From NCBI GenBank assembly GCA_965250115.1, contig CBDFNJ010000002.1, forward strand, positions 3,658,001 to 3,722,000: a DNA stretch of 64,000 bases, given 5' to 3'. The position numbers and the translations under genes were made by a program. Source of the stretch: CBDFHB01 sp965250115. GTDB taxonomy: Bacteria; Acidobacteriota; Vicinamibacteria; Marinacidobacterales; SMYC01. Every line of letters starts with the position of its first letter. Position 1 is the stretch's first letter. Positions 36,671 through 45,658 of this stretch are shown in pieces. The notes beneath the pieces were generated by a model. That model worked only from the letters and a program-made list of their open reading frames with translations. It was not told the origin of the DNA and did no database searches.

Positions 36671-37564
36671 ATGTTGAAGCTCCTTTTGATGGCACTCGTC
36701 GCGACGCCGCCGTCGGGCACCGACGTCGCCGAGACTCTGCTTCGTGCTACGGCCTACGATCGGAATCTCGAAGCGAGAACTTCCAAGGGCTTCCGTCTGG
36801 GTGTCGCCTTCGTTCCCGACCTCGCCGAGTCGCGAACGGCGGCTAAGCAGTTTGCCGAGGCCGCGAACGCGCTCCAAGCCGCGGGCTCCCAGTTCGAACC
36901 GGTATGGGTTGAGCTCGTCGCCGTCGAGAGCGAGTCCCAGCTCTATAAATGGATGGAAGAGCACCACGTCTCCGCGCTCTACGTACCCGCCGGTCTGGAA
37001 GAGATCGTCCCCTCGATCGTCAGCGCGTCGGAGGCGGCTGGGGTGTTTTCGATCGCCGGTTCGTCCGCCGACGTCGAGCGGGGTCTAGTCATCGGCCTCC
37101 GCGTCGGCGGCGGTTCTAAAAAACTCGTGGTGAACATGGCGGCGGCAGAACGCTCCGGTGTCGACTTCGACGCGGTTGTGAGGCAAGTTGCGCTGCGGGT
37201 CGGTGGCGCTCCCGCCAAGAAAGACCGGAACGAATTGCGCGAAGCGCTGGTTCGCTATACCGAGGCAATCCAAAAGCGTGATCTCGACGCGCTCCGCGGC
37301 GTATGGCCAGCGCTCGAAGACGACGACGAAAAGCGCATCGTGGCCTCCTTCAAAATGACCCGCTCTCACAAAGTCTCGTTTGCCGTTCTTCGCATCGATC
37401 GTCAGGGAGAACAAGTTCGCGCACGCGTGCGGCGCGCGGACAGGCTCGTGACCCGTGAAGGGCAAACGGTCACCGCGGGAACACTCGTGGATATCTCGTT
37501 CTCGAAGGCCAGCAACGGCGTTTGGCAGATCGAGTCGATGGCGAACGCCAACCCTCTCTCGTAG
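36671..37564 (+). CDS. YfiR-like (DUF4154) exported protein with C-terminal extension
   Basis: A 297-residue protein. The hydrophobic N-terminus (LKLLLMALVATPPSGTD) is a short signal or anchor. Residues 40-175 match the YfiR/DUF4154 pattern: FRLGVAFVPDLAESRTAAKQ, EEHHVSALYVPAGLEEIVPS, and SGVDFDAVVRQVALRV at the end, with LVVNMAAAERSGVDF matching the family's terminal strand. Residues 190-297 resemble an NTF2/SnoaL-like domain (ELREALVRYTEAIQKRDLDA, SNGVWQIESMA). YfiR proteins are periplasmic regulators that repress membrane signalling partners. It follows the receptor gene, so it belongs to the kinase-TonB locus. The 248 bases before it hold no recognised gene. Confidence 0.7.
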   Translation: MLKLLLMALVATPPSGTDVAETLLRATAYDRNLEARTSKGFRLGVAFVPDLAESRTAAKQFAEAANALQAAGSQFEPVWVELVAVESESQLYKWMEEHHVSALYVPAGLEEIVPSIVSASEAAGVFSIAGSSADVERGLVIGLRVGGGSKKLVVNMAAAERSGVDFDAVVRQVALRVGGAPAKKDRNELREALVRYTEAIQKRDLDALRGVWPALEDDDEKRIVASFKMTRSHKVSFAVLRIDRQGEQVRARVRRADRLVTREGQTVTAGTLVDISFSKASNGVWQIESMANANPLS

Positions 37565-37997
37565 CGCTCTTAGACTTTCTGCCGTTTACGCTTCCCGCGA
37601 CGGAACAAGATCACGCCAACCACGGCCGACTGCGACCGACAATGCGATGGCGACAAGGAATCCCGTGGCTCCGACGCCCAATGGCCCCGCCAAGACCAGC
37701 GGCAGCGGAATCTGGAAAAGCCAAAGGCGGTTTCATGGATTAGAAGGAGCGCCTAGCATCCCCGTCAACTTGCCGAAGGTCATTGCGCCGGCCGTTCCCG
37801 GTAAAAAGCTTCCAGAGTAAGGCCGGCCCCGCGATTAGGACTACACGCCAACGCGCGTCGATTGAAAGGACCTCTTTCGCCCTCTACAATGAGATATAGC
37901 TTCCCGACAACTGAAGAACAACCCTTGATGAGACCCTGACGGTTCGGGGGATGTCGCGAGTCCCCTCCCGTCACCGGCGCATCCAAAGGAGTGAAGA
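37565..37997. other. Gene-poor spacer with a possible gene remnant
   Basis: No intact gene. On the minus strand the end at 37570-37625 reads VVGVILFRRGKRKRQKV before TAA, the typical tail of a single-TM protein. A second frame just upstream reads PLVLAGPLGVGATGFLVAIA, so a frameshifted membrane-anchor remnant is possible. The rest shows nothing I can assign. Confidence 0.3.
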
Positions 37998-38851
37998 ATG
38001 GCTGCGAGCTCGCGTTGGCTGCTGCTTGCATTTTCCCTTACTTTGTCTGCCCGCGCCTCATCGTTCCAGTACCGGTACCCCGATTACATCGATGAAAAGT
38101 ATCGTCCCGCCTACCACATGGTTCCGGGCGACAGAGAGCGCATTCGCTTCATCAACTCCGTACCCATCACTAAGATCTCCCTCGAGCGGCCAGGCTGTTA
38201 TAGCGGCTTGTGTGGGGTGTATAAAGTCACTTTCTACAAGCGCGGCGCGGCCATTTATGAAGGCAGGAGAAACGCCGAGCGGGTGGGCAAGTTCATCGGA
38301 AAGGTCAGCCTTCAAGATTACGGGAAGCTCTGTCACTTGCTCGAGAAGCTCGACTTCCAGAGCTTCAGGGATGCCTACGTCTCACCGGAGCTCCATGGCA
38401 AGACCGTCACCATCCGTGTGGAGCTAAAGGACTCTACGGAGAAAGTCATCCTCGACTATGGCCTTTGGGAGCCGGTCGAGCTCTGGACTCTCCAGAAAAC
38501 GATCGATGCGCTGACACACGAAACCACGTGGAAAGACATGGACGAGTCCTCTTTGGTTGGCGCGCTGGAGTTCGGAGATGCGGACTGGGTCCGCGCCGCG
38601 ATTGCGCATGGAGCAGACGTGAACATCGAGCTCGAGCACGGTCTCACTCCATTGATGTTCGCGGCACTCGAGGGACAAGCCAGCGTCGTGCGAGTGCTGC
38701 TCGAATCGGGCGTCGACGTGAAGGCCACCATGGAGGGAGGCATCAATGCCTTGCTGGTGGCAGTCCAAGGCGGTGACGCCGAAACGGTAGGCCTCTTACT
38801 CGAGGCCGGTGCCAAGCCGCCGTCCAACCCAGAGTACGGTGTGATCTTTCT
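37998..38851 (+). pseudogene. Exported DUF6438/ankyrin-repeat protein, 5' half, interrupted by an IS
   Basis: ATG 37998 is preceded by AGGAG. A signal peptide (RWLLLAFSLTLSARASSF) is followed by a DUF6438-like domain (ITKISLERPGCYSGLCGVYK, DYGKLCHLLEKLDFQSFRDA). Ankyrin repeats follow, one unit being VNIELEHGLTPLMFAALEGQ and another spanning LLESGVDVKATMEGGINALL. The coding sequence runs into the ISL3 element, after which the translated tail is IS sequence. The downstream half resumes in frame at 40244: with the IS and one copy of the 8-bp target duplication removed, the codons read NPEYGVIFL-MGVAMNGLAD without a break. Intact length would be about 610 residues. Confidence 0.9.
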
Positions 38852-40235
38852 GGGTCTACGCGGATTCGTGTGGGTTGAAAACTGCATTTCTGGGTAATGG
38901 CGGAAGGAAAGCCGCCACGATCTTCAGCTTGAGATATTCCTCGTCGCGATAGCCGTAGGCGCGTCGTTGCAGAACACGGATTTTGTTGTTGACCCCTTCA
39001 ACTAGGCCGAGACTGACTTTGTTCTCCGGATGACAGTAGGAGGCGATACCATCCCAATGGGACTCGATCATACCGGCGAACTTCTGGTACGGATGCAGGC
39101 GTTGCCATTTGAGGCTGTCTTTCCAACGAGTGAAAAAGGCGCGAGCGCCGCGTTCGGTGCGGTAATCCCAGAGTTGCCCGAAGGCCTCCTTCAAAATAAA
39201 GGCGGTGTTCAGGCGCCGGTTGGCCTGGAGCAACTTTTTGAGTGCGCGGCGACCGTCTAGGCTCAGGTTCTCCCGCCGGGAAAGCAAAGTGTAACGCTGC
39301 CCCTTGATGTACGACCGGTCCTTGCCGCTGAGGCGTTTGTACTCACCGCGCCGGACCTCATCGAGGGCCTTTGACAGATGACGCATGATATGAAACTTGT
39401 CGAAGATGATCCGCGCATTAGGCGCGTTGTGAATCACCGAGTTCCGGAAGGGCTTCCACATATCCATGGCGGCCAGCTTGATACGGGCGCTTTTCTTTCC
39501 GCCCAGCGCCTTGAAGAACAAATCGATGTCGGTTTCTTTGCGACCCTCACCGCCCACCCAGATGGGACGCGCCCGCTCCAGGTCGCTGACAATGACGCGA
39601 TAGTTATGTCCCTTGCGGATGGAGATCTCATCGACACCGATGGCCCGAGGCGCCGGTAGCCCCGCCCGGTCGACCTGCTCTTGCATGTAGAGCGTATCCA
39701 GAGCCTTCACCGTACCGTGGTGCAGACGTTCCATCTCGGCCACCGCCTTGTTCGGCATATCCCTGCACAGCTTGCCCACATGCGTCGCAAAACGCTGGGT
39801 GTAGCGCGAGTTGTTCGCCAGCAAGTCTAGGTGTTCTACATGCACACCGCCGCACCCAGAACAGATGACGCGCCAACGCTCGTATTCCAGATAGATCCGC
39901 CAGCCTGCCAACGACAGGTCGCGGACCCGGCACACTTGCTTGTCATAGCGCCCCCGGCACCGTTGCCCACAGTAAGAGCACACAGCTGTTTTTTTCGCCT
40001 CTTGAGCTGGATGACGCGGGCGTATCGGTCACCGAATAGACCCTTCAATCCGGCACCAACCACGAAACCTGGCAGCGCAAACAGCGAGCGGATCGACTGG
40101 GAATTTTTCACTCGGTTAGCCTATCCTGAAAATGGACCACTTTTCAGCACCTGATGAAGTACTCGATACCTTTTCCACACAATGAGTTACACTGTTTTTC
40201 CGTCAGAACTTACCCACACGAATCCGCGTTAACCC
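38852..40235 (-). mobile_element. ISL3-family insertion sequence, copy 1 (intact)
   Basis: 1384 bases flanked by the exact 8-bp target duplication ATCTTTCT (38844-38851 and 40236-40243), the duplication length typical of ISL3. The terminal inverted repeats share ACGCGGATTCGTGTGGGT, starting with GGG. It carries one transposase on the minus strand in two overlapping frames. Of the three copies in this window this is the only one without stop codons or insertions in the transposase, so it is the likely active source. Confidence 0.95.
38856..40111 (-). CDS. ISL3-family transposase, made by -1 frameshift on A7
   Basis: The first frame starts at GTG 40111 (KNSQSIRSLFALPGFVVGAG). The second frame covers 39983-38856 and carries the zinc-finger-like CSYCGQRCRGRYDKQVC, the DDE catalytic region (GVDEISIRKGHNYRVIVSDL, KLAAMDMWKPFRNSVI, RIIFDKFHIMRHLSKALDEV) and the C-terminal GMIESHWDGIASYC and GLVEGVNNKIRVLQRRAYGY segments. 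The frames meet at seven A's (minus strand, 39989-39995) in the phase A-AAA-AAA. Slipping -1 there gives a 418-residue protein, the usual ISL3 size. The same A7 is kept in both other copies. The codons after slippage join zero-gap to the second frame. Confidence 0.85.
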
Positions 40236-40243
40236 ATCTTTCT

Positions 40244-41222
40244 TATGGGCGTGGCGATGAACGGTCTCGCGGACCTCGTGCCGATTCTGCTCGCGCAAGG
40301 TGCGGATGTGAACGCTACCGTCGAAGAGGAGATCTTCGGCTTCCGGCCCGGCCAGACCGCGCTCATGCTGGCTGCCGAAGGGGGCTACGAAGAGACCGTG
40401 AGGACCTTGCTGCGGGCCGGTGCCGATAGCAGCGCCAGAGACCAGCGTGGAATCACCGCATTGCAGCTCGCCGCTGCTGGTGGTCACGTTGACGTGCTAC
40501 GTCTTCTGTTGGGTGCCGGCGCCAACGTGAACGCCGCGACTAGGAAGGACGGCAAGACGGCGTTGATGGGCGCTGCGGAGATGGGGCATCTTGACAGCCT
40601 TCGCCTCCTGCTCCAGGCCGGTGCCGAGGTGAACGCGAAAAGCGACAAAGACGAAACCGCCCTGACCCTGGCAGCAGTGAATCGTCGTCCGGAGATGGTT
40701 GAGACGTTGCTGTCGGCGGGCGCCGAGGTGAATCCGCAAGCCAAGTTGACTCCCCTATTGGCGGCCGCCATGGGCGGGAACATTCGTATCGTCGAGGCCT
40801 TGCTCGAAAAAGGGGCCGAGGTCAATGGAAAAACGACCGATGAGGAGACTGCCCTGATGGCCGCGGCGGCGAACGATCACCTCGAGGTCCTCCACCTCCT
40901 GTTCAGCAAAGGGGCGAAGGTGAATGCGAGCGATCGGGACGGTCGCACCCCGCTCATACTGGCCGCTATGGGCCGCCGAGCCAAGACCACGCAAGCCTTG
41001 CTAGACCAAGGGGCGCAGGTGAATGCGAAAACCATAGGTGGGATGACCCCACTGATCTACGCTGCAGCGTTTGGTGCGACGGAGACGGTGGAAATTCTAA
41101 TCAAAGCCGGCGGCGATGTGAACGCGAAAACCGAGGGCGGGGAGACGCCCCTCCGGAAGGCCACCCTGTCTGGTCACTCCGAGATCGCTGAGCTGCTCAA
41201 GAAAGCCGGCGCGAAAGAATAG
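40244..41222 (+). pseudogene. Ankyrin-repeat protein, 3' half, cut off by the IS
   Basis: Codes for about nine ankyrin repeats of about 33 residues with the consensus G.TAL..AA..GH.E.V..LL..GA.VNA (for example GITALQLAAAGGHVDVLRLL, GRTPLILAAMGRRAKTTQAL), ending ELLKKAGAKE. It is in frame with the 5' half at 37998-38851 once the IS is removed. A GTG or ATG near 40245 could allow separate translation, but without a signal peptide the product would stay in the cytoplasm. Intact protein probably a periplasmic protein-binding scaffold. Confidence 0.88.
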
Positions 41223-41847
41223 GGCTACGTCGACCTTGCGTTATGCCTTCACGGAGTGTCATCTAGAGCCGCAACTTAGCAGGTGGAAGCCACACCCGAG
41301 CTAATGTAGACTTCCCTCACCCTTTCTTTTTCGGGTCTACGCGGATTCGTGTGGGTAAGTCCTGACGGAAAAACAGTGTAACTCATTGTGTGGAAAAGGT
41401 ATCGAGTACTTCATCAGGTTCTGAAAAGTGGTCCATTTTTAGGATAGGCTAACCGAGTGAAAAATTCCCAGTCGATCCGCTCGCTGTTTGCGCTGCCAGG
41501 TTTCGTGGTGTGCCGGATTGAAGGGTCTATTCGGTGACCGATACGCCCGCGTCATCCAGCTCAAGAGGCGAAAAAAACAGCTGTGTGCTCTTACTGTGGG
41601 CAACGGCGCCGGGGGCGCTATGACAAGCAAGTGTGCCGGGTCCGCGACCTGTCGTTGGCAGGCTGGCGGATCTATCTGGAATACGAGCGTTGGCGCGTCA
41701 ACTGTCCCGGGTGCGGCGGTGTGCATGTAGAACACCTGGACTGGCTGGCGAACAACTCGCGCTACACCTAGCGTTTTGCGACGCATGTGACCCTGCCCGG
41801 GTTTTGTGGACATCAACCGAGGCGCGACAATGCGCCTGGAGGCGTCC

Positions 41848-42144
41848 ATGGGAGAACGACGACGCAGGAAGTTCACGGGGGAGTTCAAGAAGGAAGCGGT
41901 CCGGCTGTTCAGGGAGGGCGAGCGCAGCATCGGCCAGGTCGCTAAGGAACTGGACCTGACGGAATCGGCCCTTCGAAACTGGGTGAAACAATACAAAGTT
42001 GATCACGGTGAAGGTCCACGCAAGGCTCTGACGACGGCGGAACGTGATGAGCTCCGTTCGCTACGGCGTCGAGTGCGTACGTTGGAGCAAGAGCGAGAAA
42101 TATTAAAAAAGGCGGCGGCCTTCTTCGCGAAGGAAAGCGAATGA
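41848..42144 (+). CDS. IS3-family transposase OrfA (helix-turn-helix)
   Basis: 98 residues from ATG 41848 behind GGAGG; ATG 41830 and GTG 41806 are alternative starts. GERRRRKFTGEFKKEAVRLF and SIGQVAKELDLTESALRNWV form the HTH_Tnp_1 DNA-binding domain. A leucine-zipper-like helix follows (LRSLRRRVRTLEQEREILKK). The A6G run just before AAAGGCGG (ATTAAAAAAGG, near 42110) is the classic IS3 -1 slip site, and orfB overlaps the stop by ATGA at 42141, so OrfAB fusion by -1 frameshift is expected. Confidence 0.92.
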   Translation: MGERRRRKFTGEFKKEAVRLFREGERSIGQVAKELDLTESALRNWVKQYKVDHGEGPRKALTTAERDELRSLRRRVRTLEQEREILKKAAAFFAKESE

Positions 42145-42996
42145 GATTCAAGTTCATTCACGCGGAGCGGGCCAACTACCCGGTGCGGGTGATGTGCCGA
42201 GTCCTGAGGGTATCGACCAGCGGCTACTACGCTCAGATGAAGCGCGCGCCCAGCAGGCGACAGTGTGAGGATGGGAAGCTGAAGCTGCGCATCCAAGCGA
42301 TCCACGCCCATAGCCGTGGTACCTACGGCAGGGAGCGTGTACGTCGCCAGCTTGACGGGGAGAACGTCGAGGTGGGCAAGCAGCGAGTGGCACGGCTGAT
42401 GCGTGAGATGGGCCTGCAGGGCCTGCCCAGCAAGCGTTTTCGCCGCACGACCGACAGCAAGCACGATCGCCCTATCGCGCCCAACGTGCTCGGCTGGCAC
42501 TTCGAAGCCGAACGAGCGAACCAGTTCTGGGTGACGGACATAACCTTCATCCGGACTTGGGAAGGCTGGCTCTACTTGGCGGTCATCCTCGATCTGTTCT
42601 CGCGTCGTGTCGTCGGCTGGGCGATGCAGTCCCACCTGCGCGCAGAGCTTGCTCTCGAGGCGCTTCACATGGCCTTGGGGCGCCGTCTGCCTGGAAGTGG
42701 CTTGGTGCATCATTCAGACCGTGGTACTCAATACGCGGCTGCGTCTTACCAGGCCGTGCTCGATGAGCCGCAAGGGTAATTGTTGGGACAACGCCGTGAC
42801 CGAGAGCTTCTTCGGCACGCTCAAGACCGAGCTCCTCCACCGATGTAGTTGGCCAACACGACGTATGGCCAAAGACGCCGTCGCGAGCTACATCGAGGGG
42901 TTCTACAATCCGTATCGACTCCACTCGTCACTCGATTACAACAGCCCAATGGTGTTCGAACGGATTCATGACCTCAAAACGGCTCATGCGAGATAA
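42141..42996 (+). pseudogene. IS3-family transposase OrfB (DDE integrase), broken by an internal deletion
   Basis: The integrase core is intact up to HHSDRGTQYAAASYQAVLDE (about 42765). The normal EHGIVCS-like segment is missing and the next recognisable part, MSRKGNCWDNAVTESFFGTL, is in another frame, ending at 42996 with the usual SSLDYNSPMVFE tail. About 20 bases have been lost. The catalytic DDE set is DITFIRTWEG-, HSDRG- and the Glu in NAVTESFF, so the last catalytic Glu is lost from the in-frame product. The element cannot transpose by itself. Confidence 0.88.
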
Positions 42997-43237
42997 TCAA
43001 CCTGTCCACTTTTCCTGGGCAAGGTCACATGTGGGCAAGCTGTGCCGGACAAGGCGGTGGCCGAGATGGAACGTCTGCGCCTCCTAGTTGAAGGGGTCAA
43101 CAACAAAATCCGTGTGCTGCAACGACGCGCCTACGGCTATCGCGACGAGGAATATCTCAAGCTGAAGATCGTGGCGGCATTCCTTCCGCCATTACCCAGA
43201 AATGCCGTCTTCAACCCACACGAATCCGCGTAGACCC

Positions 43238-43472
43238 TCTTTTTCTTTCCGACCCAACCCGGAAGCGAAACCACCTGGGGGGCGAAGGTTTTGCTGCTTG
43301 GTCTCGTTTTCCTCATTGCGAGCGTGATGGCCGCGTGTCAGCCCGGGCAGGGACGGCTTCCGGAACGCCGCCAAAGTTAAAGTGACCCCCGGCAAGGCCG
43401 GGGGCCTATTCATAAGAGCCCCTCGAAGGGGCTGTTCATGAGCCCCCTAAAGGGGTCGATCTTGCTCCCCAA
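43238..43472. other. Spacer with three hairpins from an IS200-type element end
   Basis: Perfect hairpins at 43386-43404 (CCCCCGGC, AAG, GCCGGGGG), 43417-43433 (AGCCCC, loop, GGGGCT) and 43443-43455 (CCCC, loop, GGGG) lie downstream of a tnpA remnant, as the subterminal hairpins of IS200/IS605 elements do. Before them a short frame, LLGLVFLIASVMAACQPGQG (about 43289-43360), resembles a lipoprotein signal with lipobox but has no convincing start. Confidence 0.4.
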
Positions 43473-43586
43473 CTACGAGCCCGACCAGTCCATATTCAGC
43501 TGGTCCAGACGTTGGTCCTCCTGCTCTTGGTCACGAATGTACTTGCGGACCATCTCTTCGTCCAAGCCTACGGTCGACACGAAGTA
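43473..43586 (-). pseudogene. IS200/IS605-type TnpA (Y1 transposase), C-terminal remnant
   Basis: The minus strand reads YFVSTVGLDEEMVRKYIRDQ then EQEDQRLDQLNMDW before TAG at 43473-43475, the conserved C-terminal helix (with its Gly-Leu and Gln-rich end) of IS200-type HUH transposases. The 5' part, with the HUH motif and catalytic Tyr, is missing because an IS3-family element starts at 43587. Confidence 0.75.
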
Positions 43587-43636
43587 TGAACCGCCCCGGG
43601 TTTCCCGGAGACCCCAACTCTTGAGAGGATGGAGTC

Positions 43637-43957
43637 ATGACAAGACGAAGCAGGTATTCACCGGAGGTAAAAGAGCGCGCAGTGCGGATGGTTTTCGACC
43701 AGCAGGCTCAGCACGAATCTCAGTGGTCAGCGATCTCATCGATTGCGTCGAAGATTGACTGTACGCGGGAAACGCTACGCACGTGGGTGCGGCGAGCAGA
43801 GCGTGATGCTGGGAAACGAGCGGGACTGACGACGGACGAGCGTCAGCGGCTGAAGGAGCTTGAGCGAGAGAACCGTGAGCTAAAGCGGGCGAACGAGATC
43901 CTTCGCAAGGCGTCGGCGTTTTTCGCCCAGGCGGAGCTCGACCGCCGACAGAGGTGA
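43637..43957 (+). CDS. IS3-family transposase OrfA
   Basis: 106 residues with an HTH domain (TRRSRYSPEVKERAVRMVFD, SSIASKIDCTRETLRTWVRR) and a coiled helix (KELERENRELKRANEILRKA) ending SAFFAQAELDRR, the standard IS3-subgroup sequence. It overlaps orfB by GTGA, in the -1 frame, so an OrfAB fusion is expected. Confidence 0.93.
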   Translation: MTRRSRYSPEVKERAVRMVFDQQAQHESQWSAISSIASKIDCTRETLRTWVRRAERDAGKRAGLTTDERQRLKELERENRELKRANEILRKASAFFAQAELDRRQR

Positions 43958-44871
43958 ATGTGTTGTTCGTGGACGCGAACCGTGAAAATTACGGGGTCGA
44001 GCCGATCTGCCGGATGCTTCCGATCGCCCCGTCGACCTATTACGAGCAGAAAGCGAGAGAGAAGGACCCAAGCCGCCAGCCAGCGAGAGCGAAGCGCGAC
44101 GTCCAACTCCGCGGCGAGATTCGTCGTGTACGGCAAGAGAACTTTGACGTGTATGGCGTGCGCAAGGTCTGGCGTCAGCTGTGCCGTGAGGGCCGCGACG
44201 TGGCTCGATGCACGGTGGCCCGTCTGATGCGTGAAATGGGTCTCCAGGGCGCGGTCCGTGGACGTCGATTCAAGACGACGAAGCCGGATTCGAGCGGCGC
44301 TCGCCCGATGGACCTCGTGGAGCGCGACTTCAACGCCACACGCCCGAACGAGCTCTGGGTCTCGGACCTGACCTACATTGCCACGTGGCGCGGCTTCGTG
44401 TATGTCGCCTTCGTCATCGACGTCTTCGCTCGACTCATCGTCGGTTGGCGAGCGACGACATCGTTGACTGCAGGCATCGCTCTCGATGCGTTGGAGCAGG
44501 CGCTGCACGAGCGCCGACTAAACCCAGAAGATCCATTGGTGCATCACAGCGATCGCGGCGTGCAGTACGTCTCGACCCGTTACACCGAGCGGCTCGCCGA
44601 GGCGGGTATTGAGCCGTCCGTCGGCAGCCGAGGCGACTCTTACGATAACGCTTTGGCTGAATCCATCATCGGCCTCTACAAGACCGAGGTGATCCGTCGA
44701 CGTGGGCCCTGGCGTGGTCTCGAAGACGTTGAGTTCGCCACCCTCGAGTGGGTCCATTGGTACAACACGCAACGACTCTTGGAGCCGATCGGAAATGTCT
44801 CCCCCGTCGAGTACGAGATGAACTACTATCGGTCGCAGGAAGGCTCGCTAGAGATGGCGAGACTCAACTAA
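43954..44871 (+). CDS. IS3-family transposase OrfB (DDE integrase)
   Basis: 305 residues, intact. It starts NVLFVDANRENYGVEPICRM, with the HTH_21 region (RRVRQENFDVYGVRKVWRQL), then the rve integrase core with the three acidic residues in LWVSDLTYIATWRGFVYVAF, HHSDRGVQYVSTRYTERLAE and SYDNALAESIIGLYKTEVIR. The C-terminus carries VHWYNTQRLLEPIGNVSPVE. All catalytic residues are present, so the element could be active. Confidence 0.95.
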   Translation: MNVLFVDANRENYGVEPICRMLPIAPSTYYEQKAREKDPSRQPARAKRDVQLRGEIRRVRQENFDVYGVRKVWRQLCREGRDVARCTVARLMREMGLQGAVRGRRFKTTKPDSSGARPMDLVERDFNATRPNELWVSDLTYIATWRGFVYVAFVIDVFARLIVGWRATTSLTAGIALDALEQALHERRLNPEDPLVHHSDRGVQYVSTRYTERLAEAGIEPSVGSRGDSYDNALAESIIGLYKTEVIRRRGPWRGLEDVEFATLEWVHWYNTQRLLEPIGNVSPVEYEMNYYRSQEGSLEMARLN

Positions 44872-44900
44872 AACAGTCTCCGGAAAACCCGGGCGGTTCA

Positions 44901-45290
44901 CTAGGCGTCGTTACTGGAGCCCACCTTGGGCTAATCCAGCTCGTCAATCTTGTCTCCGACGCATCGGGCCCTGTCCCGATTGTGGCAGGGTTTTCCGGGT
45001 TTTTTGCAGCTGTTTTTTCTATCCTAGGCGCACTCATGACCTGCCGCCACAGACAGCTAATGAAAGTTAAACTTGGTTGGATATATCAAGCGGAACACCA
45101 TCTTGGCCTTGTAAGGACCACCAAAAATCCCAAGGGTGTGATTCCGGAAACCGCGGAGATGATGACGCCAATGGAATGGCGTGGCCTAGCCCTACCCCGA
45201 TTGCTATCTACGAGCGGGCTCATCCTGAGTTTCTACGTCGTGCTGCTTGCGGTCGACATGGTTGTTGTCTTCTCGTTCGTGATTCTATGA
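44901..45290 (+). pseudogene. Membrane protein gene, 5'-truncated by the IS3 element
   Basis: In frame from the IS end: GVVTGAHLGLIQLVNLVSDA, then two TM segments (VPIVAGFSGFFAAVFSILGA and LSTSGLILSFYVVLLAVDMV), with a charged loop containing WIYQAEHHLGLVRTTKNPKG between them. The start and any upstream part are missing. The region is lower in G+C than the chromosome around it. No family recognised. Confidence 0.5.
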
Positions 45291-45658
45291 AGTCTGAGCA
45301 CTGCAACCAATTCCACGCTCGTTGAATAGAGCCAAGTAAGGAAGAAACCCGAGCGATCAGATAGGCAGTCGCCAATGAGTCCCGACGACATCATCTTCAG
45401 CCATCCTCATGATCACTTCCGCTACCGTCACATTGCGGTAGTGCCGAGTACGTGCATTAGGATTCACGCACGGCTCGAGTAGAACGCCGCCAATCACCTA
45501 CCACTCGACCTTCATTTCGAACTGGACAATCTGATGGAGCTCTTCGCCGACAGTTCTCGCAAGCATCAATCCCGCCAGGTCCTGATTCGCGGAGACCGGT
45601 GTTTGTGTGACCCTTGGACCACCTACTGGAGCGCCTATACCAACGCTTCGGCACCGAT
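45291..45658. other. Spacer with an unidentified minus-strand gene end
   Basis: No intact gene. The minus strand at 45498-45616 reads VTQTPVSANQDLAGLMLART then GEELHQIVQFEMKVEW before TAG, a plausible protein C-terminus that I cannot assign. The remainder shows nothing recognisable. Confidence 0.3.

Larger units (their letters stand above)
41788..43027 (+). mobile_element. IS3-family insertion sequence nested in ISL3 copy 2
   Basis: 1240 bases starting TGACCCTGCCCGGG and ending in the imperfect inverted repeat (CCCAGG...GGGCAAGGTCA direction), with the 4-bp target duplication CATG at 41784-41787 and 43028-43031. IS3-family elements begin TG and duplicate 3-4 bp, which fits. It carries orfA and a broken orfB. 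Confidence 0.92.
41333..43237 (+). mobile_element. ISL3-family insertion sequence, copy 2 (decayed, internally deleted, with nested IS3)
   Basis: Ends share ACGCGGATTCGTGTGGGT and are flanked by the 8-bp duplication TCTTTTTC (41325-41332 and 43238-43245), so it was a proper insertion. The transposase is dead: a 2-base deletion in the first frame near 41508 (the first ORF starts at GTG 41457); a TAG in the second frame (41769-41771, YT-stop); an IS3 element at 41788-43027; and loss of the whole DDE core between the GLRLL-like joint at about 43085 and the C-terminal GVNNKIRVLQRRAYGY segment. The A7 slippery run is still present at 41571-41577. Confidence 0.93.
43587..44900 (+). mobile_element. 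IS3-family insertion sequence (IS3 subgroup), intact
   Basis: 1314 bases with inverted repeats TGAACCGCCCCGGGTTTCCC on the left and TGAACCGCCCGGGTTTTCCG on the right (read inward). Both orfA and orfB are open. The flanks (GTA on the left, CTA on the right) do not form a matching duplication. The left side is an IS200-type remnant and the right side a truncated membrane-protein gene, so a deletion or recombination next to the element is likely. Confidence 0.9.

Noticed and set aside
43289..43360. Small lipoprotein gene
   Set aside because: Lipobox-like hydrophobic stretch, but no start codon with RBS and only about 30 codons.
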